Source: Porogramme epimiltina (taxonomy: Eukaryota > Basidiomycota > Agaricomycetes > Polyporales > Polyporaceae). Taken from it: a stretch of 26,300 nucleotides of DNA. Position numbers and translations under genes: made by a program. How positions within the stretch are numbered: position 1 is the first letter of the stretch; every line of letters starts with the position of its first letter. Below, piece after piece: positions 9,281-18,008 of the stretch. The stretch is from the NCBI GenBank assembly GCA_900155495.1, contig FTLJ01001036.1, positions 1 through 26,300 of the forward strand, read 5' to 3'. The notes under the pieces were generated by a model. That model saw nothing but the letters and a program-made list of their open reading frames with translations, ran no database searches and had not been told where the DNA came from.

Positions 9281-12200
9281 ATGGCCTCAAACATACCCTC
9301 GACGTCCGCCCAGCCCTACTCTTCGTCGACATTCTCCTTCACCGCTCCCTACCCGCCCTCTTCTGCATCCACATCACAATCGCAGACGAAACCTCAGCGC
9401 CGCGTTTCACTCGCACTCCCCTCGTCACCTCGCGTATTTCCTGCTTGGAGCTTCCGCGACGACACTGGCCTAGGCGTACACTCGAACGACACCGACATGG
9501 ACGACGCCGACGCCGACGTTTTGGAGAAGCGGGGAAAGATGCGCAGGATAGCCCCCGACGACCCCGGAGAGGAGCCCCTGTTCCCGTCCTCCGACAAGCC
9601 GGAGAAGAAACCAAGGAAGAAGTGGACGATGGAGGAGACACAGATGCTGGTAGCTGGTTGTAACAAAGTGCGTCATGATCTGTTTTGCTCCACGGGGCGG
9701 GAGCTGACCACCCATGTCGGCGTGCTCGACAGTGGGGCGTCGGGAATTGGAAGTCCATCCTCAACGACTCCGACTTCAAGTTTGACGGCCGCTCGCCCGT
9801 CGATCTCAAAGACAGGTACGTGTCCTTCTCTTATACTACGCAGTGGTGTCTGGAGGCTCTGGTTTTGGCATTGGCGGTGTGGTTTCGTCGCCCTCGCATG
9901 GCAGTCGCTCGTGCCATTGGTCGATGCGCGAGTGACTGTCGCTGCAGCTTGTTCTAATTCATATGCATTCACATTCATATAACAACCTTCACCCCTGCTA
10001 CGGCCGGAGATGACCTACAGGGGCGGGAACTCTCCGTAAGGCGGTGGTCCCTGGTGTATCTCTGCCTGCCTGTGTCCATACGCTACGTCCCCCGGTTCCG
10101 TTGCTTGTGGCCGGGATACCAGTCATCATGCTGTTACCGTCGCCGATGCTTCTGTCGTTGTTGGTTCCGGGCTGTCTGCGCCACAGCTACCGGAGTTGCC
10201 CCTTTTGACTTTCATTATACCCACGTTGTTGCGGCTTTTACTGACGTACCGCTCCAGATTCCGCACATATTACCCTGATGCATACCGTCAACACTATCCT
10301 AACGCGAAAACTCACCTTTCGACCAAAGTGCGCTCCGCGCTTCCCGACGGAACGTCCATCTTCGAGAAGACTCGCAGCAAGAAGCGGCGACCATTCACGG
10401 AGGAAGAGGACCGCGCGCTCAAGGCGGGGTACGACAAGCACGGCACAGTCTGGGCGACGATCGTGAAGGACCCCATCTTTCAAGCTCAGAACCGGAGATC
10501 CACTGATCTGCGCGACCGTTTCCGCAACGCCTTTCCTGACCTCTATCAAGCCGCCGGCTACAAGCCTCGCAACGCGACGAAGAAGAAGAGGGACATTCCT
10601 GCGCAGCCAACTCGCGCCGCCACGGACGATGCGCTCGCGATGAGTAGCTCTGCAGGTCCCGTGCGCAGGAAGCGGAGACACACCGACCAGGGACTGTTCC
10701 GCGGAGGCACCAAGAGCGTCCCAGAGAGTGCCAACGTTTCCGAGGACGAAGACAGCTCCGATGACGAGGACGCGTCCCCATCGTTTCTCAAAGACGGTCC
10801 TGCATCGCAGATGGAGGAGACCATGAGTCCAATGCTCAACGAAGTGGAAATGCAGACCCTCGACTCGCTCAACGACACCTTGTCCATCCCTGACTTCGTC
10901 CCCAGCTCCCTCTCCGAGATGACCGATTCCTCGCAGTCTCAAACCTGGTCGTCTGGCGCCGACACACCGATCCATTCTAGCACGTGGTCGACAGCGACGA
11001 ATGCGGCCTCGCCAACCTCTTCTCACATATCCACCACCGACTACTTCAACCACTCACCCTTTAATCGACGAAATGAGTCTGGTCCCATGATCGGCAAGTC
11101 CGCTTGGGGCCCCCAAGACTGGCTGTCCGGGAATCCCCGCCTCGAACCTTCTTCAAGCGGCTCATCTTCCTACATCGGCGGCTTCTCCCCCGCGCCATCC
11201 TCGCCCTTCTCCTTCGCACATCTTAATCACGGCGTTGTCGATCGCTACGACCTCTTCCCTACGTCATTCGCACATGACTTCGCGTCCGAAGTCGGAGTTG
11301 GTGACACTCACTCCACGTTCTCCGACCCGGAGATGTTTGCGCCCAGCAGTTTCCGCGGGTTCACGCACCACTCGAACTACGCCGGTGACCTCATCTTTGG
11401 TGCGCGCACACACCAACCCCAGCAATCTGCGGACTACGGACCCGGCTTCGGGTTCGGCAGTGCGGGCCTAGGCCTGTCGGGGCTGCAACAACCTTCCCAT
11501 CCGACAATGCGGACGCCTGCGCTCCCTGGCATTGACGAGATTGAGCTCTCGTCAATCACCCTGGACGATCAAGCGGACCTGGCTGTTCCCATGGAAGAGA
11601 CCGTGGACACCGCGGTGCCCAAGGACACGAAGAACCCCGAGCCTGCACTCAACTTATCCGACCTCACTAACTACGCGCTGCCACAGCAGACCCTCGAGGA
11701 GATCATCGGCCTCACGCCAGAAGACCGCGTCACACCTCCCGGAACGCCACAGATCCACGCGCACGACCGCGTCGCGCGGATGCAGCAGCCCGGCATGCAC
11801 ATTTCCGCCTCTCACAACCGCTCAATCTCGGTCCCGCCCTCGGACCACCGCGCGTATGACCCTCACGTGCCGGTGCCGCAGACACAGCAGCTCCGCCCGA
11901 AGTCGCTTGTGCCCACCACGCGCCCTATGTCGGTGATGGACTACCTCCCACTCCACGGGTCCGCCACCGCCCAACAACACGCCGCCCCGCCCGACGCGAA
12001 CGCGCTGTTCTCCTCGCTCACACAGTCCGCGAACGAGCTCTGGAAAGCGTCCCATGGCGCTACGGGTCCGAACGAGAGCACGAACTACGACCTGCCCTTC
12101 CTCGACCTCCACTACTACAACGGCGCTGCCGGTACCGGTTCAGGCCCCGGCGAGGACCAAGCCCAGACACAGGCCCAGGCTCTCGACCTCGCGCAGTCGT

Positions 12201-12445
12201 TCGCGTTGCAGACCAAGACGCTCTCCCAACTTCCACCGTCACTCACACAACACATCCCGATGTTCGCGAACTGGCACAGCGGGATAACCGATGCTCAGGG
12301 AGCGCCCGGGGGCGCCGCGCAGGCGCGCGCGCACTCGGCACATCAGCACCAACGCGGGCAGAGCGTCGTCTCGCCGCAAGATCTGCTCCTCACGAAGGGC
12401 GACAACAAGCGGAAGCGGTCAAGCTGGGACGGCGGGCCGCGATGA
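9281..12445 (+). CDS. Double Myb/telobox DNA-binding protein, Tay1/Teb1-like
   Basis: Exons 9281-9667, 9733-9815 and 10258-12445 encode 885 residues. Two Myb/SANT repeats are visible. Repeat one spans about residues 113-165 (KKWTMEET ... WGVGNWKSIL ... SPVDLKDRFRTYYP) and repeat two about 200-250 (RRPFTEEEDRALKAGYDKHG ... STDLRDRFRNAFP). Both end in a telobox-like VDLKDRFR/TDLRDRFR third helix, the signature of proteins that bind TTAGGG-type sequence. A tandem pair is the layout of Yarrowia Tay1 and fission-yeast Teb1, which bind telomeric repeats and related promoter sites. The first 110 residues are Ser/Pro-rich with an acidic patch. The remaining 600 are Ser/Thr/Pro/Gln-rich, apparently disordered, and end in a basic KGDNKRKRSSWDGGPR tail that may be a nuclear signal. 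A 442-nt intron (9816-10257) cuts the first telobox between Asp156 and Arg157. Nuclear location and telomere or promoter binding are inferred. Confidence 0.85.
9816..10257 (+). other. Long (442 nt) intron inside the first telobox
   Basis: Donor GTACGT and acceptor CTCCAG, with an ACTGAC branch-like motif near 10240, frame a segment about seven times longer than the typical intron in this window. Splicing is required because the frame runs exactly from VDLKD to RFRTYYP across it, as in other telobox proteins. I found no convincing C/D-box snoRNA inside: one C-box-like GAGATGA (near 10005) has no D box at a suitable distance. Confidence 0.65.
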
Positions 12446-13183
12446 ACCTTAGTCACCGTCTGATCGCCGCAGCAGAGCACGACCAGCATGTCGCTCAGGC
12501 AGCATGACGAGCGCGCGATCTTTCCTGTCCCGTTGTCGTGCTACGACCTCCTTTCTATCACCCACGATTCAATGCATGTTACCTTCCTCTGCTCTGCTCC
12601 TCTCATGTCCATTTCCCTCTTCTCTCCCCCTCCCCCTTCCTTTCACGTACTCGCCATCCTCCTACTCTTCTATCATCCGAATACCGCCCCCCCTACCACC
12701 CGCCTTCCCACGGGCACCGCTCATCCCCTACTGCCTGCTTCTATTCCTACCCATCCTCGCTGTCTCGTCTGCACGTCATTCTCCGCGTCTCTCCCCTTCC
12801 ATTCCCAGTTTCTATTTCGTTCCTTCTGTCTGTTTATCTCCGATCTCCGACCCACGTCTCTTTACACTACTGGAATTCTGTTCTCCTTTTCTATCTTTCT
12901 CTCTTTCAGTGCCCGCTACGCAGCACTCATTCTCGCATGTCGCGTTGCCTGTTTGCATCCACACTTCGTGACCCTGTCTCAATGCATCGCGCCATATGTG
13001 ATCGGTCACTTCGCACGCTCGCATAGAACGTTTGAATCGTGCCATTTATAAGCATACCCGGGCAGCAGAGAACTGGCCATATACTACTTGCAGGATACAT
13101 TTGGATCATATACATTACACTAAGTATAGCAATGTGTAGGACCACTCAGTCCTCTCGACGCTGTGCCATCCAACATTGACCAT
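12446..13183. other. Pyrimidine-rich gap between convergent genes
   Basis: Between the 3' ends of the telobox gene (+) and F-box gene A2 (-). From about 12530 to 12920 the plus strand is strongly enriched in C and T. As a result all three plus frames stay open for 155-187 codons at once, which shows composition rather than coding. The tract ends in a splice-acceptor-like CTCTTTCAG near 12909. No gene is called. Confidence 0.55.
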
Positions 13184-15000
13184 CTACGTGTGAGACAAGG
13201 CATCCTCCGCCCGACGGGCTCGGCGTTCCTGCTCTCTGACCTTCTTGAACTCTCTGTACAGATACTTCACCGTCCTCCACCGCTCTCGCCATTGGCTCCC
13301 CTCATGAGCCTCGATTTCACTCAAGTCCGGGAACAGGCCAGACAGGAACGCCGCGACGCGCATAGGGTTCCCAATTGGCGACAACTCGAGGTGAAGGCGG
13401 TTCGCAGGCGACTCTGCCACCACGCGTCGTCCGTGCAACGCACTGCCCACAGGGGACGTCGGGTCGTCTTCGGGGAGATTCTCTGCATCGAGGTAGAGGC
13501 TGACGTACCGAAGGTACTTGCAGCCTCGGGCGAGGGGGATGAGGCCCGCAAGGGTTGCGAGCGGCGGGTAGTTCCAAGAATATGCCGGTACTCGTCGCAT
13601 GTAGGGCTCCCGCATGTGCCTCCACCAATATGGCGGGTCGTCGTCCCGCTCGAGGACGGTGGTCCATTTGAACACGAGCGCATTGAGGTGTGGCCAGGCG
13701 CGTGATGCGCGCGCGAGGAAGGCGTCGGTGGGGTATACGCCGCACCATGAATGGATGTAAAGATCGCGGAGAGCACGGAGCGCAAGCAGGGGCGTGAGGT
13801 GCTGGCTGCAGTAGACTTCGAACTCGTCGGGATCGGGTGGACAGTCCTTCTCGCGACCGTTGAAGTTGGTGGTGTCGGGAGACGGACGCTCACCGTCGAG
13901 GACTAGGTGGATGGCGCGGATAGAGGCACGAGAAGGGTGTGCGCGGAGCGCACCACAGAATGCGCGAAGGAGTTGCGGCGGTATCAGAGGGAGATTGGTC
14001 CCTTTGAGGGACGTATCCGCTACTTGAATGTCTACCTCCTGCAGTTGTGCGGTGGTGACAATGTTGAAGAACGCAATGATCCACTCGAAGCTACTGGTGG
14101 TGATTTTCAAGGTCGTCAAAGTATGGAATAGTTTGGAAATCCGGCCATGGGGGAGGACGTCCCAGTCTTCATATTCGGACGCTTGAATACACACTTTAAG
14201 AGTGCGGAGGAAAGGGAGGGCGGAGAGCGTCATTAGAGCATTGGGGCTTATAGCGAGACGCTGCGCATTAAAAACAGTCAAGCATGGGAGGTACCCAAGG
14301 CGAGGAATATGGCCGCGAGGGGAGCGTGAGGTGTTTTGTCGGTCAACAACACTAAGCTGCTTGAGACCAAAGGATGTTTGTAAAAGAGCCACAACGAACC
14401 CTTCGAGCATTGTGTCATCGTATCGACTGTCGGGGTGCAGTAGGACTACATAGCGGAGTTGAGGTCCCAAACACAACAATGGGGCGGGGGCTCTCGTAGA
14501 GCCGGGGCTGCAGTCGAGAGAAAGGAGCTTCGGAAAGAGCGGTCGGGGGGCATGTTGCAAGAGGATATCCCATGTTTGACGACACTCTCCAGGGTCATAC
14601 AACACGTGATGGCTAATGTAGCGGACTTGAGCTGCGTGGAATACCAACCGGTCGAAATCACCCGGCTCCGGCTCCCGAATGAAGAACTAGTCACGTATAT
14701 TAGTTTCGAGAGACCTCAGTGTTTGGGTTATTGGATACTTACGAACTGACAGAACTCGTCTTCATCTTCTACTGACATTCTGCAAAGGCTGTCCGGAAGA
14801 GTGTAGAGGAGTGCATCGAAGAAACGGAGCCTGTTCCAAACAACGGCCACCGCTGGCCGATAGAGTGCACGGCAAACAGTGAGCACTGGCGCCAGCCGGT
14901 TGAGGTTGTTAAACGCAGCTTCATGGTCGACAAGATGATAGCATATCCTCGAGAGCGTTTCTGGAGAGAGGGAGAGAATAGAGACGGAGGTAGAAGGCAT
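13184..15000 (-). CDS. F-box protein, subfamily A copy 2 (A2)
   Basis: Two exons on the minus strand, 15000-14743 and 14686-13184, encode 586 residues; the 56-nt intron (GTAAGT...ACTAG) is phase 0. Exon 1 is the F-box module (SILSLSPETLSRICYHLVD ... VLTVCRALYRPAVAVVW, about residues 7-55). Exon 2 begins FFIREPEPGDFDRLVFHAAQ and carries SWCGVYPTDAFLARAS and AWP at 416-418, exactly where A1 and A3 have them. GNPMRVAAFLSGLFPDL near the C-terminus is nearly identical to A3. It is intact, with no internal stop. Predicted role: substrate receptor of an SCF ubiquitin ligase; target unknown. The ATG at 15000 was preferred over upstream in-frame ATGs (15021, 15018) because it lines up with the A3 start. 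It is followed upstream by A3 in the same orientation, a tandem duplicate. Confidence 0.85.
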
Positions 15001-15071
15001 CTTGGCCCTAGTGGTCATCATGGTGGTCGGTGCTCGATCTTGTGGACGGGGGAGCGCGCGTTGACATTGAG

Positions 15072-15078
15072 ATTTATA
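15072..15078 (-). promoter_or_regulatory. TATA box of F-box gene A2
   Basis: Minus-strand TATAAAT, 72 nt upstream of the A2 ATG. It lies inside the block shared with A3 but is absent from A3, where the aligned sequence lacks this short segment. Confidence 0.4.
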
Positions 15079-15087
15079 CACGAGAGT

Positions 15088-15156
15088 GTGGTCAGAAATT
15101 CAACCAGGGGCGTCCTTCCCGTTATGAAGCACAATAGGTGGATGATCAGAAGAGCC
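15088..15156 (-). repeat. Duplicated upstream block, copy at A2
   Basis: About 70 bases upstream of A2 match the block at 17444-17516 upstream of A3. Shared stretches include GGGGCGTCCTTCC and GTTATGAAGCACAATAG (plus strand). The spacing to each F-box start is similar. The match shows that the duplication that made A2 and A3 included promoter or leader sequence. Confidence 0.85.
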
Positions 15157-15240
15157 TTACCCTATGAGCAGACCAAAGGATCATACTCGTGTCATAAAAC
15201 AAGCTGAGCGTGGTCAGACTCCAGCTGCAGACTCCGCACT

Positions 15241-15271
15241 CCGGACGGACGGCTCCACGTGGCACGTCCGG
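15241..15271. repeat. Inverted repeat around an E-box palindrome
   Basis: CCGGACG (15241-15247) and its complement CGTCCGG (15265-15271) flank a perfect CCACGTGG palindrome (15255-15262). CACGTG is the core site of bHLH factors. It lies in the A2/A3 spacer. Whether it is a regulatory site, a hairpin or chance is not known. Confidence 0.5.
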
Positions 15272-15535
15272 CACTTAGCCGCCGGAAATCACCTTGTTCA
15301 CGATTGCAAGATGATCACAAGTTAGCCTGAGCGTTATGAACACTCTGGCGGCTGCAGTCAGATCTACTATACGCAAGGGACAAAGGTATGACGATTGCTG
15401 CTAAAAAATCGTAGTAGCTGGCAAGACCATGCTGGTGTAATGAACAATGTATTCTACAAATAGTGTGTCGTATATGATGATCTACACTGCACCGTGTAGC
15501 ACAGCGATGTACAGTGCGCTCGCGCTGCTGCTACC

Positions 15536-17369
15536 CTAAGACGACCCACCAGGCAAGCCATTCCTGCCCCAACGGGCTCGGCGTTCTTGCTCTCTGACCT
15601 TCTTGAACTTCCGGTTTAGAGAATTCGCCTCCCTCCACTGCGGTTCCCATTGGCTGGCTGGATGCGCGTCCATAATTTCCATCTGTGGGAAAAGGCCAGA
15701 AAGAAACGCCGCGACACGCACAGGGTTCCCGATCGGCGACATCTCGAAATCGAAGCACCACGCTGGTGACTCTGCCAGCGCGGGCCTCTCTCGCAGCGCA
15801 CGTCCTACAGGGGACGCTAGGTCGTCTTCAGGCATATTCACCGCATCAATGTAGACGCAGACGTGCCGGAGCGACTTGCAGCCTTGGGCGAGGGGAATGA
15901 GGCCAGCAAGGGTGGCGGTCGGCGGGTGGAACCAGGGATACGCTGGTACATAGCGCGTGTAGGTTCGTCCGGGAACAACCGCGTAAGATTGCTCACGGTC
16001 GTCCGGCACGGAAACGGTGATCCACTTGAATACGAGCGCCCCGATGTGTGGCCAGGATCGCGATGCGCGCGTGAGGAAGGCATCTGTGGGGTAGACACCG
16101 CACCATGAGTGGATGTAGAGTGTGCGGAGAGAGGGGAGCTGAAGCAGAGGCGCGAGGTGCCGGTCGCGGTAAACTTCGAATTCGTTGAAATTAGGCGGGC
16201 AGGGTTGCTCGCAGCTATCGAAGTTCGCGTTGTCGGGGGGCGGGCGTTCGCCGTCGATGGAGAGATGGATGTTGTATATAGAGGAACTGGAAGGATGTAT
16301 ACTGAGCGCAGCACAGAATGCCCAAAGAAGTTGCGGATGTACGAAAGGGAGATCGCGTCCCGTGTCGGACGTATCTGCCACTTCGATCCAAACATCTTGC
16401 AGTTTTGGGGTGGTGACAATGTTGAGGAACGCGACGATCCACTCAAGGCTACGGGAGATGATGCCCAAGGTGGTCAGAGTATGGAATGATTTGGATGTCC
16501 GGTGATGGGGGAGAACGTCCCAGTCTTCGTAATCAGATGGTTGAATAGACATTTTGAGAGTGCTGAGGCAAGGGAGGGTGGAGAGGGTCATTAGGGCGTC
16601 AGGGCCTATGGCAAGATACTGTGCTCGAAAAACTGTCAGATGTGATAGGTAGCCAAGGCGAGGAATATAACCGCAAGGGGAGTATGTTTCGCTACCCGAG
16701 TCTTCAATGGAAAGTCGCTCGAGGCCCGTGCATTTTTGAGAAAGCGCTACAACGAACTCCTCGAAAACCGTGTCATCACATCTCTCGTCGGGATACCATA
16801 GAGCTGCACAACGCAGTCGGGGTCCCAAACACAACATACTGGCGGGGGCTCTTGCAGATTTGAATGAACAGATGAGAGACAGGAGCTTCGGAAACAGCAG
16901 TTGAGGTGCGTATACCGAGAGGATTTCCCATGTTCGACGATACTCTCCGTATGCGTAGTTGGTGCTCTGCTGAATGGAGCGAACATGAGCTGCGTAGAAC
17001 ACCAACCGATCGAAATCGGCTGGTTCGGGTTCCCGTTGGAAGGTCTGGTGTAGATCAATCTCACAATCCTGGAGGTTTGAGTCGTTGAACACTCACAAAA
17101 ACTTTCGACGACGTATGTTTATTGCGTTTCACTCTGCAGAGGCTCTTCGGAAGAGTGTAGAGGAGTGGATCGAATGAGTCGAGGTTTTCCCAAAGGACGG
17201 CCACCGCATGTGGGTAGAGTGTGCGGCAGACAGCGAGCACTGGCACAACCCAGTGCACTTTCTCGAGATATTTGCTGTTGAAGGCAGCCTTGTTGTCGAC
17301 GAGACAGTGACATATCCTCGAAAGGGTTTCGGGGGAAAGTGAGAGGATCGAAGTGGAGGTGGGTGGCAT
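15536..17369 (-). CDS. F-box protein, subfamily A copy 3 (A3)
   Basis: Minus-strand exons 17369-17097 and 17044-15536 encode 593 residues. The 52-nt phase-0 intron (GTGAGT...ACCAG) was chosen over nearer AG sites, which would leave introns of 28-38 nt; it also places exon 2 at TFQREPEPADFDRL, matching A2 and A1. Exon 1 contains the F-box module (SILSLSPETLSRICHCLVD ... VLAVCRTLYPHAVAVLW, about residues 7-60). Exon 2 has SWCGVYPTDAFLTRASR and its AWP-equivalent SWP with Trp422, 330 codons into the exon as in A2. The protein should act as a Skp1-binding substrate receptor; no substrate is suggested by the sequence. A2 is its closest relative in the window, and A1, 11 kb away on the other strand, is more distant. 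Its upstream block contains a possible leader intron (17554-17475). Confidence 0.85.
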
Positions 17370-17443
17370 CTTGGTCTAGCTGGTGATGGTTGTGGTCAGT
17401 GTTTGATTTTGAGGAGCGCGAGTTGCGCGTTGACCACAAACGC

Positions 17444-17516
17444 GTGGTCCTAAGTTCAACCTGGGGCGTCCTTCCTGTTATGAAGCACAATAGAGCGGAT
17501 GATCAGAAAAAGCGCC
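17444..17516 (-). repeat. Duplicated upstream block, copy at A3
   Basis: Counterpart of 15088-15156. In this copy the minus strand reads ...CATAACAG|GAAGG, a usable splice acceptor; the A2 copy has CATAACGG at the same place. No TATA box is present in this copy. Confidence 0.85.
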
Positions 17517-17554
17517 TATTGTAGGTATACCACAAATTGAAGGGCCGCACTTAC
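17475..17554 (-). other. Possible leader intron of A3
   Basis: On the minus strand a GTAAGT donor (17554) and a TTCATAACAG acceptor (ending at 17475) enclose 80 nt with CTGAT branch-like sequence, entirely upstream of the A3 ATG. It resembles the leader introns of B1 and B2 in principle but is further from the start codon. No homologous acceptor survives in A2. Confidence 0.3.
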
Positions 17555-17986
17555 TGACCTAAACCCGGTTGGCCGAAGACCACGCTCCTGGAGTGAATTG
17601 GAGGGCTGTGAGACATACCGATACAAAATGCCCCTAAATGTCATAACCTCTGCCCAATGAAATCGCTGTGAAACGGGAAGTGGGTACCAGGCCAGAGTGG
17701 ACCACATCCATCAACAAACCGGAACATATGAAAATACTTCACCATTCGGGCACCCGACCGGACGAGCGAAGTAGCATGCAAGAAAGGAGATTCATTTGTG
17801 TCGTCAAGGGACACAGTCACATTATGCTACATCGAACGTTTCTACTCGGGAGTCTTCTACATCGCGCATCCCCACCCCGAGCAGAGAAGCGCGAAAGCCA
17901 CAACCACAAGAATTCATTGATTTCCTTACCTCGTCCGCCTGCCGCGCTGAGCCGTGCGTGTCGGATTTCGACGCGGCCGGGCGCGG

Positions 17987-18002
17987 CGCGGCGTGCGCCG
18001 CG
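17987..18002 (-). repeat. GC hairpin directly after the transporter stop codon
   Basis: CGCGGCG and CGCCGCG (7-base arms separated by 2 bases; in practice a 6-bp stem with a tetraloop) begin six bases downstream of the transporter TGA. The surrounding sequence is almost pure GC. It could shape the 3' UTR or 3' end formation. Confidence 0.5.
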
Positions 18003-18008
18003 TGGGGC

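Larger units (their letters stand above)
15001..15535. other. Spacer between tandem F-box genes A2 and A3
   Basis: Holds the A2 promoter (about 15001-15160, related to the A3 upstream region) and the A3 3' end. An inverted repeat enclosing a CACGTG palindrome is at 15241-15271. No coding sequence is supported. Confidence 0.55.
17370..18008. other. Region between A3 (upstream side) and the transporter 3' end
   Basis: The left part is the A3 promoter, including the duplicated block 17444-17516 and a possible leader intron. The right part is the transporter 3' region with a very GC-rich hairpin next to the stop codon. No gene is seen on either strand. Confidence 0.5.

Noticed and set aside
9816..10257. 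C/D-box snoRNA inside the long telobox intron
   Set aside because: Only an imperfect C box is present and no D box lies at a proper distance.
10238..11053. 271-codon open frame antisense to the telobox gene
   Set aside because: It is a shadow of GC-rich coding sequence in exon 3; the product is Arg/Gly-rich and has no recognisable domain.
12488..13051. Three overlapping long open frames on the plus strand (155-187 codons)
   Set aside because: All three frames are open together because the sequence is C/T-rich; the products are Ser/Pro/Leu-rich low complexity without family resemblance.
17045..17096. Shorter introns in A3 ending at nearer AG dinucleotides
   Set aside because: They would be 28-38 nt, below the normal lower limit here, and would disturb the alignment with A1 and A2.
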